DNA of 23,179 nucleotides from positions 1 through 23,179 of the IMG/VR virus record IMGVR_UViG_3300004192_000008. One strand, 5' to 3'. Position numbers and translations under genes: made by a program. Origin of the DNA: a virus. Below are positions 8,219-13,649 of this stretch, piece after piece. The notes beneath the pieces are model-generated. The model was given only the letters and a program-made list of their open reading frames with translations. It did not search any database and was not told where the DNA came from. The first letter of the stretch is position 1; the number at the start of each line of letters is the position of its first letter.

Positions 8219-8757
8219 GCGCTAATACCTAATATTTGCTGACGAATCATATTGACTGCGTCTGGTGTTAGACCGCCTTTTTTAGCCATTTGCGCTACTG
8301 AGTCTGCTGCAAGTTTCGTTTTCTCTTTGATTGAAATCTGATGTTTCTTAGCATTGATACTTGCGCGACTTAATTCAGCAATACTCTTAGCTGCACCCGC
8401 CATCATCTTCAATCTTGTTTCAGGGCTTGAGCTATCATCAGCTTCTTGTAGCTGCACTAATACGTCAAACACTTCACTTTGCACCATTTGAATAATGGAT
8501 GATCCTAATAAATCGGCATCATCTGGAGCTGCTTCAGAAATAGCAAGCGCGGCCTGTGTGCTAGTCTTGATTGCCCTTAATTTGCTTTCAAGCTTCTGAC
8601 CGTAACGGTGAATGCTACTTTTACCAATATCAAACCCACGCTCTTTTAGCGTAGTTTCAAGTAAGGTGTAGCCACTAAAGTTGCCGTCAGCTAATGCCTT
8701 ATCAAGCCAAGATTTGACTTCAAGCGGCAGCATTTCAACTGAGCTACGTTTAGCCAT
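8215..8757 (-). CDS. Terminase small subunit (DUF3486, Mu gp27-type)
   Basis: A protein of 180 residues. The N-terminal pattern is that of DUF3486: SSVEMLPLEVKSWLDKAL, then 'LLETTLKERGFDIGKSSIHRYG', a helix-turn-helix-like DNA-recognition part. A long helical region follows, with MMAGAAKSIAELSRASINAKKH. The small subunit recognises DNA for packaging and loads the large subunit. I chose ATG 8757, which overlaps the upstream stop as TAATG. An earlier TTG at 8763 is possible but less likely. The end overlaps the terminase large start. Confidence 0.88.
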   Translation of the reverse strand: MAKRSSVEMLPLEVKSWLDKALADGNFSGYTLLETTLKERGFDIGKSSIHRYGQKLESKLRAIKTSTQAALAISEAAPDDADLLGSSIIQMVQSEVFDVLVQLQEADDSSSPETRLKMMAGAAKSIAELSRASINAKKHQISIKEKTKLAADSVAQMAKKGGLTPDAVNMIRQQILGISA

Positions 8758-9065
8758 TACCAATACTTCTTAGGACGTGCGATACCAGCATCGCAACCCA
8801 CGGTATATTCAACAACATCAACACCATCACGCGTTAATTCTGCATGCCAGATTGCTGTATCTTTACCAATGATTGAGACAAGGCCGCGGTCTGTCAGATA
8901 ATCCAATTCAAGACGCAACTCCCTACCTGTTACTTGACCTTGAATATCATTTACAACATTGAGCATCAAACCCTCATTAGCACCAATTGGGCGTGCTGAG
9001 TTTAAGGTTTCTAAAATCAACCAGCGCAGCTGCTCACGTTTTTGTTTTTCCATATCAATTATCAT
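8757..9065 (-). CDS. Small winged-helix-like protein (VpaChn25_0724-type)
   Basis: A protein of 102 residues, with REQLRWLILETLNSARPIGA, then 'GQVTGRELRLELDYLTDRGL' and IIGKDTAIWHAELTRDGVDVVEY. This is a winged-helix pattern with a terminal wing, ending in KKYW. Proteins of this type sit next to the terminase small gene in many Mu-like phages (Mu gp26 position, VpaChn25_0724 family). Their function is not established; packaging or late regulation is suggested by position. ATG 9065 is preferred because GGGGG lies six bases upstream. The stop overlaps the terminase small start. Confidence 0.75.
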   Translation of the reverse strand: MIIDMEKQKREQLRWLILETLNSARPIGANEGLMLNVVNDIQGQVTGRELRLELDYLTDRGLVSIIGKDTAIWHAELTRDGVDVVEYTVGCDAGIARPKKYW

Positions 9066-9067
9066 CT

Positions 9068-9448
9068 TTAGCCCCCAACTCTTAATGCATCAATTTTTGC
9101 AGCCAGCGCATCCAGCTTGCTGTGAATTACAACCTCTTGCCTTATCGCGTCTTCACGTCTTAAATACTGAATAGGCAGGGCGGCTTTCAGCTCTAACAAT
9201 TCGCGCTCTACAGTACGCCAACCATCGCCTTCAGATTTAATTGCGTGCTCAAGTGCTTTAAAGCGCTTGTCTAAAGCAGCTTCACGCTCAGTACGCAAAT
9301 CTTCCTGCCCCTTAAATCGCTGATCAAGCTGATCTGTAAACTGTTTAACTATGATGGTGATCAGTGCCCAAGCAGCAGCAAACAATGCACCTATTAGCGC
9401 GCCAGTCATCATGACCAGCTGCCAAAAATCTATTTGAATCACATTCAC
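9068..9448 (-). CDS. Membrane-anchored coiled-coil protein (Mu gp25-position), 126 aa
   Basis: The N-terminus is a hydrophobic segment (residues ~8-34, LVMMTGALIGALFAAAWALI) followed by a charged helix (~36-80) likely to form a coiled coil, then a second helical stretch. I chose GTG 9448: it overlaps the TGA of the zinc-finger frame upstream (GTGA) and has AGAGGGG 6 nt before it. A start at 9490 would overlap the upstream gene by over 40 bases. Small membrane proteins of this form lie between lysis and packaging genes in Mu-like phages. Function is unknown. Confidence 0.7.
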   Translation of the reverse strand: MNVIQIDFWQLVMMTGALIGALFAAAWALITIIVKQFTDQLDQRFKGQEDLRTEREAALDKRFKALEHAIKSEGDGWRTVERELLELKAALPIQYLRREDAIRQEVVIHSKLDALAAKIDALRVGG

Positions 9449-9658
9449 AGCAAACCCCTCTTTTTTTGTTTTTCGTAATACTCTTGGCAATCAATACAAC
9501 GTGTAATGCCTTTAATCGCTGCGCTCTTTTGGAATTTTGTCGCCACAATCTTCACAGTGGTTAAGCGTTACTTTTGGATTTTGTTTCCGCTGGTAAGAGA
9601 TAGCAGCGTTGCGTGCTGCCATCTCAATGAGTTGTGCGTCATCTTCAAATTTACTCAT
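9445..9658 (-). pseudogene. Frameshifted C4-type zinc-finger protein (TraR/DksA family)
   Basis: ATG 9658 opens a 48-codon frame with CEDCGDKIPKERS that stops at 9512. The next frame continues with AIKGITRCIDCQEYYEKQ and ends at TGA 9445. Together they reconstruct the TraR-type finger C-x2-C-G-x2-IP-x5-AIxG-x3-C-x2-C. The join is at ~9515-9522. Restoring one lost copy of the pentamer GCAGC (minus strand, 9518-9522) would give IPKERSAAIKG with the family's normal spacing. A 5-bp repeat-slippage deletion is therefore the simplest explanation. In DksA-type proteins the finger lets the protein bind RNA polymerase. The start overlaps the Rz stop (ATGA). A sequencing error cannot be excluded. Confidence 0.75.
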
Positions 9659-10314
9659 TGCGGCGCTACCAATTCATTACTCTCATTTACTGAATCAGGC
9701 GGGGCGGCAATAGGGGAGGTTGGTATTACACCGCCAGTGGCAGTTTCCACCTCACTTCCTAAAGTAAGTGCTGTGAGAGAGTTCTCTTGTCGGTCTGCCT
9801 CAGCAATATCAATACACAGATTTAGTTTTTCGGCGGTGGCGTCGCACTCGCTGGCGAAGGTGATAAGAAATTCACTAGCCGCTGGAGAAAGTTCGGCTGT
9901 TTTTTCTTGAGCTGGGCGGGGAGCGGTGCCAAGTGTGTTTGTATCACTGCCGCAGGTTGAACTTTGCTTGGTGGGGATGCGCAGCTGCTGAGCCCCAGAA
10001 GCCACACGGTTAATAAGATTACTAGTAGTAGTTTGTGCATCGTCGTTTCTCTTTTCAAATTGCTTAGTAAATTCATTTTGTTGTACTACTTTTTGATGCT
10101 CAACTTCACGAACTTGCGCTATTAATTCAAAGTTACGTTTTGCCAGTTTTGCCATTGATGCATTTTCAGCAGATACATTGCGATCATGTTCAGCTGATAC
10201 GCCAGTGTCATAAATGAAATAAAGCCCCGCTAATATCACAGCTGCTAAAAGTACATAAATTAATGTAGTTTTTAGCCAGCCTGGTATCACTAAGTCAGCT
10301 AACCATTTAGTCAT
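9655..10314 (-). CDS. Rz: Inner-membrane spanin, Rz-like
   Basis: A protein of 219 residues with an N-terminal transmembrane anchor (~14-35, LKTTLIYVLLAAVILAGLYF) followed by a long periplasmic coiled coil (~50-100, EVEHQKVVQQNEFTKQFEKR) and a low-complexity tail. The segment RVASGAQQLRIPTK followed by Cys is typical of Rz-like proteins. Together with the nested Rz1 it would fuse inner and outer membranes at the end of lysis. Its ATG overlaps the stop of the membrane protein upstream, and its stop overlaps the zinc-finger start. The tail after residue ~130 is longer than in lambda Rz (153 aa). Confidence 0.85.
   Translation of the reverse strand: MTKWLADLVIPGWLKTTLIYVLLAAVILAGLYFIYDTGVSAEHDRNVSAENASMAKLAKRNFELIAQVREVEHQKVVQQNEFTKQFEKRNDDAQTTTSNLINRVASGAQQLRIPTKQSSTCGSDTNTLGTAPRPAQEKTAELSPAASEFLITFASECDATAEKLNLCIDIAEADRQENSLTALTLGSEVETATGGVIPTSPIAAPPDSVNESNELVAPQ
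9822..10040 (-). CDS. Rz1: Outer-membrane spanin lipoprotein, Rz1-like, nested in Rz
   Basis: A protein of 72 residues read in another frame entirely within Rz. ATG 10040 follows AGAGAAACGACG. The signal sequence MHKLLLVILLTVWLLGLSSC carries a lipobox with lipidated Cys20. The mature part is short and Pro-rich (SPPSKVQPA, SPSPASATPPPKN), as in Rz1. An embedded reading frame is the classic arrangement for two-component spanins. An in-frame ATG 12 codons earlier would spoil the signal peptide, so it is rejected. Confidence 0.85.
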   Translation of the reverse strand: MHKLLLVILLTVWLLGLSSCASPPSKVQPAAVIQTHLAPLPAQLKKKQPNFLQRLVNFLSPSPASATPPPKN

Positions 10315-10529
10315 TCTTTAACTCCATATTTAAGGCCAATGAGTTTGCTTGCGGCACCATGAACTGTTAATGTGCCTAGATAAATAACCCAAATTTCACC
10401 TGTGGCTGTGCCCATGTAGCTCATCCAGCAAAAAGCTACAGTGGCTGATAGGTAAGCAATGTTTGTCCATAGCTTGGTGTGAGAGAGTCCGCCAGTGACC
10501 TCATCTTTAACGAGATCACTTAGTTGCAT
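10311..10529 (-). CDS. Small two-TM phage membrane protein, holin candidate
   Basis: A protein of 72 residues with a polar N-terminus (MQLSDLVKDEVTGGLSHTKL) and two hydrophobic segments (~24-43 and ~49-65). I chose ATG 10529, which overlaps the end of the endolysin gene by 14 bases. An upstream non-ATG start at 10559 would lengthen the overlap. The endolysin has no signal peptide, so a pore-forming holin is needed for its release. The position between endolysin and Rz supports this role. The family resembles small Mu-like prophage membrane proteins (DUF2644-like), which I cannot confirm. The stop overlaps the Rz start (ATGA). Confidence 0.7.
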   Translation of the reverse strand: MQLSDLVKDEVTGGLSHTKLWTNIAYLSATVAFCWMSYMGTATGEIWVIYLGTLTVHGAASKLIGLKYGVKE

Positions 10530-11004
10530 TGACAGGCTCCAAGAATAAGAAGCGCTCAAGCTGACGGCGTTTTAATAGACCGTCATTAGCAACGGCTTTA
10601 CCGTCTACGTGTTCATACTTCCATTTGAGAAATTCATTTGCAGCGCCAGCACGATCACCAGCTTGCAGCTTTTTGAGTAAGGTTGAGCCGTCTAATGCAC
10701 CGCAGCCCAAGTTAATGCAGAAGCTAACCAATGCATCAAACTCATTTTGATTAAGCGGCTTGCCTTTGATTTTGTTAGGGCTGAGTACAGCATTGATAAA
10801 TAATTCAGGAATGGCTAAATCAGCATCAAATAACTCATAGGCCTTCTGCAATGTGATTGCGGCGCCAAAGTTTTCATTCTTCTTGATGCGGTGACCTATG
10901 CCAATAGTAGGATATCCAGCCGTGCAAAGATAAGGCTTAAGCCTAAGCCCTTCGCGCTGCTGTATGAACTTCTTGCCTAGTGGTGAGGTTGTTAGATTTG
11001 ACAT
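10516..11004 (-). CDS. Endolysin, GH24 (T4-type) lysozyme
   Basis: A muramidase of 162 residues. The catalytic Glu18 (QQREGL) is followed by Cys27 and Thr33 in the motif YLCTAGYPTIGIGH. This E-x8-C-x5-T triad is the phage variant of the T4 Glu-Asp-Thr set. Further on come NQNEFDALVSFCINLGCGAL and a C-terminal LLKRRQLERFLF. There is no signal peptide or N-terminal anchor, so it depends on a holin. It is the first gene of the late lysis/packaging operon. ATG 11004 has GGGGG only one base upstream and lies about where the predicted promoter would start RNA, so the message may be leaderless. Confidence 0.92.
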   Translation of the reverse strand: MSNLTTSPLGKKFIQQREGLRLKPYLCTAGYPTIGIGHRIKKNENFGAAITLQKAYELFDADLAIPELFINAVLSPNKIKGKPLNQNEFDALVSFCINLGCGALDGSTLLKKLQAGDRAGAANEFLKWKYEHVDGKAVANDGLLKRRQLERFLFLEPVNATK

Positions 11005-11025
11005 GCCCCCATTATGTCGGGGGCA
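11004..11025. repeat. Inverted repeat covering the endolysin start and -10 region
   Basis: TGCCCCC (11004-11010) and GGGGGCA (11019-11025) form a perfect 7-bp stem with an 8-nt loop. The predicted -10 CATAAT lies within the loop, and the endolysin ATG begins in the 11004 arm. It could be an operator or a structure that hides the start codon on any read-through RNA coming from the repressor side. Confidence 0.55.
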
Positions 11026-11055
11026 AGGGTTTGGTTCTTTTAATGCGTATTAAAA
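11011..11055 (-). promoter_or_regulatory. Candidate activator-dependent late promoter (lysis operon)
   Basis: The palindrome TTTTAATGCGTATTAAAA (11038-11055) is followed exactly 21 nt downstream on the minus strand by CATAAT (11016-11011), which matches the -10 consensus at five of six bases. The copy at 1161-1205 has the same spacing. It precedes the endolysin and therefore the whole lysis, packaging and head operon. Activation by the Mor-family protein at 21945-22313 is inferred by analogy to Mu Mor/C. Confidence 0.65.
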
Positions 11056-11061
11056 CTTAAG

Positions 11062-11763
11062 TTAATTGATTTTTTGTGCTCCGAAGAAGTATCCGAGCTC
11101 TTTACTAAATGATGCAAAGTATTCCACTCCATTAATAGCGCGAGTGATTTGCTTTCCATTTCCAACTTCAACTGATTTTTGCAATAATTCTAATGCAGTT
11201 TTATTAGCTTCTTCTGTGTTTAAACTTTCATCTAGTGATCTAAAAACTACCTGCGAAAGCAACATCATATTTATCCCAGATTTGGTTGTGCCGTCACCCC
11301 TAGATATACTGATTACACCATCAAACTTGCCATTCTTAGTTGATGAAATTATTAAACTACTATTATTGTTCAACTTGATATTTGCTGTATTTTTAACTTC
11401 GCCAGACTTTAATTCAATATTTTTAAGCCTGAACTCTGCGCCCACTCCTATTGCAGCCCTATTAAATCTATCCTGATATTCATCTATAGTCATATCAAAA
11501 CTTGGCTCCATCTTACTCACCACTTTGTTTTTTGAACTCTCATCCTCAATTTCAATTTTTGCATTTGGATTAATTTCTAAGGCTAATTTCTTCGCCTCAT
11601 TAACAACTGCTACTTGTAGACCATTGCATTCGCGACCAGTATCAGCGGTAGACATATCTGCCATAGCCTTAGCACAACGCTCTTTGGGTCCATTTGAATC
11701 TATTTGCGGACTACATCCCATCAATATAATTAGAATAATTAATCCCGTTAATACACTCTTCAT
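11062..11763 (-). CDS. Unrecognised lipoprotein, probable lysogeny-expressed cargo gene
   Basis: A protein of 233 residues with a short signal peptide (MKSVLTGLIILIILMGC, lipobox ending at Cys17) and Ser at +2, which fits outer-membrane sorting. The mature part is polar and shows no domain I recognise. It has a KLNNNSSLIISSTKNGKFDG stretch and a helical C-terminal half. AAGGGAATTT precedes ATG 11763. The gene follows the repressor by 24 bases on the same strand, so it is probably transcribed in the lysogen. Lysogenic conversion or superinfection exclusion is a reasonable guess from this position, but nothing in the sequence proves it. Confidence 0.75.
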   Translation of the reverse strand: MKSVLTGLIILIILMGCSPQIDSNGPKERCAKAMADMSTADTGRECNGLQVAVVNEAKKLALEINPNAKIEIEDESSKNKVVSKMEPSFDMTIDEYQDRFNRAAIGVGAEFRLKNIELKSGEVKNTANIKLNNNSSLIISSTKNGKFDGVISISRGDGTTKSGINMMLLSQVVFRSLDESLNTEEANKTALELLQKSVEVGNGKQITRAINGVEYFASFSKELGYFFGAQKIN

Positions 11764-11787
11764 AAATTCCCTTTATTTCATCAATTA

Positions 11788-12414
11788 TTATTTTAGTTTA
11801 GATTTTGTAATTGCTAGTATTAAAGTTTCTACAGCACTCTTTTCTTTATCTGATAGTACTCTAAACCCACCCATTAGCGCTTGTTCGCGCTCAGTCAAAT
11901 GGTTATAAATTATAGTTTCCTGCTGAACATTTTGATTTAACTCTACTTTATTTTCATAAGGCGTATTTTCACTGCGCCCATAAAGCAATGTATCTATATC
12001 AGTAGAATATTCTTTAGCAAAAGCCTTTAGAAACCAATATGGAATTTTTCCATCTTTAATCCACTTACTTACCGTTCCAGTAGGCAGGTTAAGCACATCG
12101 TCAGCAATTGGAGCATAAAAGACAGGCTCTACAATTCTTACCATTCTATTAATAACTTCAGTTACAAATTCCCATACCGAAGGAAAGCTGCGCCCAAAAC
12201 CTTCTTTGAATATATCGCCCTCACCGATTGTTAACCACTCTGGGTTCAGGTGCAGTTTATGCACCAATAAATTCAGGTCATCACCCTTAAAACCGTCCAC
12301 TCTACCTGAAGATATATTCTTAATTCGCTGAAGCTTAATGCCAGTGTAGTCTTCTAAATCAAGCTGATTCATCCAACAAGCATCGCAAATTAATTTTATT
12401 TTATTTATTTTCAT
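11788..12414 (-). CDS. Repressor-like protein with two HTH-like domains and no protease domain
   Basis: A protein of 208 residues. Residues ~8-65 (LICDACWMNQLDLEDYTGIK, then LNPEWLTIGEGDIF) form one CI-like HTH unit. Residues ~80-145 (VLNLPTGTVSKWIKDGKIPY, then WFLKAFAKEYSTDIDTLLYG) form a second of the phage CI HTH type. The C-terminus LTEREQALMGGFRVLSDKEK resembles repressor tails. There is no S24 peptidase domain, so RecA-driven self-cleavage is unlikely. I chose ATG 12414 because AAGGGG lies 6 nt upstream; an earlier ATG at 12456 adds a Cys-rich leader. It diverges from the early operon and probably represses it from the inverted repeats at 12429-12467. Confidence 0.8.
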   Translation of the reverse strand: MKINKIKLICDACWMNQLDLEDYTGIKLQRIKNISSGRVDGFKGDDLNLLVHKLHLNPEWLTIGEGDIFKEGFGRSFPSVWEFVTEVINRMVRIVEPVFYAPIADDVLNLPTGTVSKWIKDGKIPYWFLKAFAKEYSTDIDTLLYGRSENTPYENKVELNQNVQQETIIYNHLTEREQALMGGFRVLSDKEKSAVETLILAITKSKLK

Positions 12415-12507
12415 AGATACCCCTTGCAAAGTGCATTTATTGCACTTACAATTCATTACATCGAATTACGAATTATTTCAAATCTCCACTTTTGAGAACA
12501 AAAAAAA
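12415..12507. promoter_or_regulatory. Divergent repressor/early control region with two inverted repeats
   Basis: IR1 is AAGTGCA-TTTAT-TGCACTT (12429-12447), a perfect 7-bp dyad just upstream of the repressor ribosome site. IR2 is AATTC-N8-GAATT (12450-12467), followed by another GAATT at 12470-12474. These are good operator candidates for the repressor or a Ner-like protein. Promoters in both directions must lie here or very near, but I see no convincing -35/-10 pair. Confidence 0.65.
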
Positions 12508-12771
12508 ATGAAGATGTTAACCAAAGAAAAAAAAGATAAGCCCTACACTCCTACCGAAATTAAGGGTGAGTTTGCCGCATACGGCGTTACCGTTAGTTCA
12601 TGGTGTATTGAGAACAATCTACATAGATTAACTGTCGTTGATTTGCTTCGTGGCAAACGAATGGGCATACGTGGTGAAGCGCACCGTGCGGCAGTAATGC
12701 TTGGCCTTAAGCCTGATCCAATCACTAAGCATATCAATCATCCTTTCAAATTAGAAAAGTTAGCAGCATGA
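12508..12771 (+). CDS. Small DNA-binding regulator, BcepMu gp16 family-like
   Basis: A protein of 87 residues. After a Lys-rich start come an 'EFAAYGVTVSSWCIENNLHR' helix pair, LTVVDLLRGKRMGIRGEAHR and AAVMLGLKPDP. This matches the W-x-n-N...V-x-x-L-x-G...RG-x-x-H-x-x-A-V-x-LGLK pattern of the phage-associated BcepMu gp16 family. As first gene of the early operon, facing the repressor, it occupies the place of Mu ner and probably represses early or repressor transcription. ATG 12508 is preceded only by a weak GAGAAC and an A9 run. Confidence 0.8.
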   Translation: MKMLTKEKKDKPYTPTEIKGEFAAYGVTVSSWCIENNLHRLTVVDLLRGKRMGIRGEAHRAAVMLGLKPDPITKHINHPFKLEKLAA

Positions 12772-12866
12772 ACTTGTTAACTAGCCTGCATTTTGCACCC
12801 ATGCAAATCACTTGCATAGCGCAAAAACATGATTTTGTTTCTAAACCAACATCAGGAGGCATTTAG
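12768..12866 (+). CDS. Possible 32-aa coupling ORF
   Basis: ATG 12768 overlaps the previous stop (ATGA), and the frame runs 32 codons to TAG 12864-12866, five bases before the next gene. The Shine-Dalgarno of the next gene (AGGAGG) lies within its last codons. No own ribosome site is visible and the peptide matches nothing I know. It may simply deliver ribosomes to the next start, or be spurious. Confidence 0.3.
   Translation: MNLLTSLHFAPMQITCIAQKHDFVSKPTSGGI
12792..12817 (+). promoter_or_regulatory. Overlapping TTGCAT/ATGCAA inverted repeats
   Basis: TTTGCA-CCCA-TGCAAA (12792-12797 with 12802-12807) and ATGCAA-ATCAC-TTGCAT (12801-12806 with 12812-12817) are perfect 6-bp dyads sharing one arm. 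The second has the same 5-bp spacer as IR1 at 12429-12447, so this may be a second operator or an RNA switch element. Confidence 0.4.
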
Positions 12867-12870
12867 AAAA

Positions 12871-13341
12871 ATGGCCCGTAATTGGAATCGCGTAATCCCG
12901 CGCAATACTCTTGAAGCAATTAGGCTTTGTAAAGATTATGCCAAAGAAAAGAAGAACTTATCTGTAGAGCGCATTGCAGACCTGATGGGCGTGACTGCTG
13001 ACACATTATACGGGTGGTTAGGTAACGGCAAAATGCATGCCTCTCTTATTCAATCTTATGAGCATATTTGTGGTTGCACCTTTATTAGCGATCACCTCGT
13101 TCATAGCCAAGGCAAGCTTGCTGTAAAAATACCATCAGGCCGTGCACTTCAAGACACTGATTTACTGCAAATGCATAAAAGCTTTTCACAAACAATGGCT
13201 TTGCTAGCTGGGTTTTATGACGGCAAATCAGACGCCACAGAAACACTGAATGCAATTACAGATCACATGCAGGTTTCAGCTTGGCACCGTGCAAACGTAC
13301 AAAAACATGATCAACCTGAATTAGATTTTGAGGAGGCCTAA
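12871..13341 (+). CDS. Early regulator with HTH (transposable-phage family), 156 aa
   Basis: Starts MARNWNRVIPRNTLEAIRLC, a form I associate with early proteins of BcepMu/B3-like transposable phages. Residues ~32-56 (LSVERIADLMGVTADTLYGW) are a clear helix-turn-helix, followed by a 'YEHICGCTFISDHLV' segment. The C-terminal half is helical and ends SAWHRANVQKHDQPELDF. ATG 12871 is chosen because a perfect AGGAGG lies 11 nt upstream; an in-frame ATG at 12829 has no ribosome site. Its stop overlaps the next start (TAATG). It probably acts on early or replication control; the target is unknown. Confidence 0.75.
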   Translation: MARNWNRVIPRNTLEAIRLCKDYAKEKKNLSVERIADLMGVTADTLYGWLGNGKMHASLIQSYEHICGCTFISDHLVHSQGKLAVKIPSGRALQDTDLLQMHKSFSQTMALLAGFYDGKSDATETLNAITDHMQVSAWHRANVQKHDQPELDFEEA

Positions 13342-13646
13342 TGGCTAAAACAGCAACCAACCAGTCAGGCGAAAAGATACTAGACGTACTTAATGTGCTG
13401 TTGCGTAATTTTACAATAGGCTTAACGCCAACTGAGCTAACTAAAGCGACAGGCTTAAGCGCTAGCAACATCACGCGCTACATCAATACGCTTGAAGGCA
13501 AAGGCTTTGCAGAACGCATTACAGACACAGGCCGTATTCGCGCCAGCCATAAGATTGCACAACATGCTGTCACGATTATGCGTGATTTGCAACAAGCTGA
13601 AAGTCGTATTCAAGAGTCACTAAAACGTATTACACGGGAGATATAA
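13341..13646 (+). CDS. IclR-type winged-HTH DNA-binding protein, 101 aa
   Basis: Residues ~9-75 show the IclR N-terminal winged helix: KILDVLNVLLRNFTIGLTPT, then ELTKATGLSASNITRYINTL and EGKGFAERITDTGRIRASH. There is no IclR effector domain, and the rest is a short C-terminal helix. It has its own AGGAGG and overlaps the previous stop by one base. Placed just before DUF3102 and the transposase, it is probably an early transcriptional regulator. Confidence 0.75.
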   Translation: MAKTATNQSGEKILDVLNVLLRNFTIGLTPTELTKATGLSASNITRYINTLEGKGFAERITDTGRIRASHKIAQHAVTIMRDLQQAESRIQESLKRITREI

Positions 13647-13649
13647 ACA

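Noticed and set aside
8763-8763. TTG 8763 as start of terminase small subunit
   Set aside because: ATG 8757 lies two codons later in a TAATG overlap with the preceding stop.
9490-9490. Upstream start (9490) for the membrane coiled-coil protein
   Set aside because: It would overlap the zinc-finger reading frame by over 40 bases and lengthen the tail before the membrane segment; GTG 9448 has a good ribosome site and a GTGA stop overlap.
9505-9530. Programmed +1 frameshift in the zinc-finger gene
   Set aside because: No recognised +1 slippery site (such as a CUU-UGA context). Shifting by one base would also leave the finger shorter than the family spacing, whereas adding one GCAGC restores it.
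12415-12507. Specific -35/-10 promoters (for example TTGAAA with TGTAAT toward the repressor)
   Set aside because: Spacing of 15 bp is too short and other choices have poor hexamers; only the dyads are reported.
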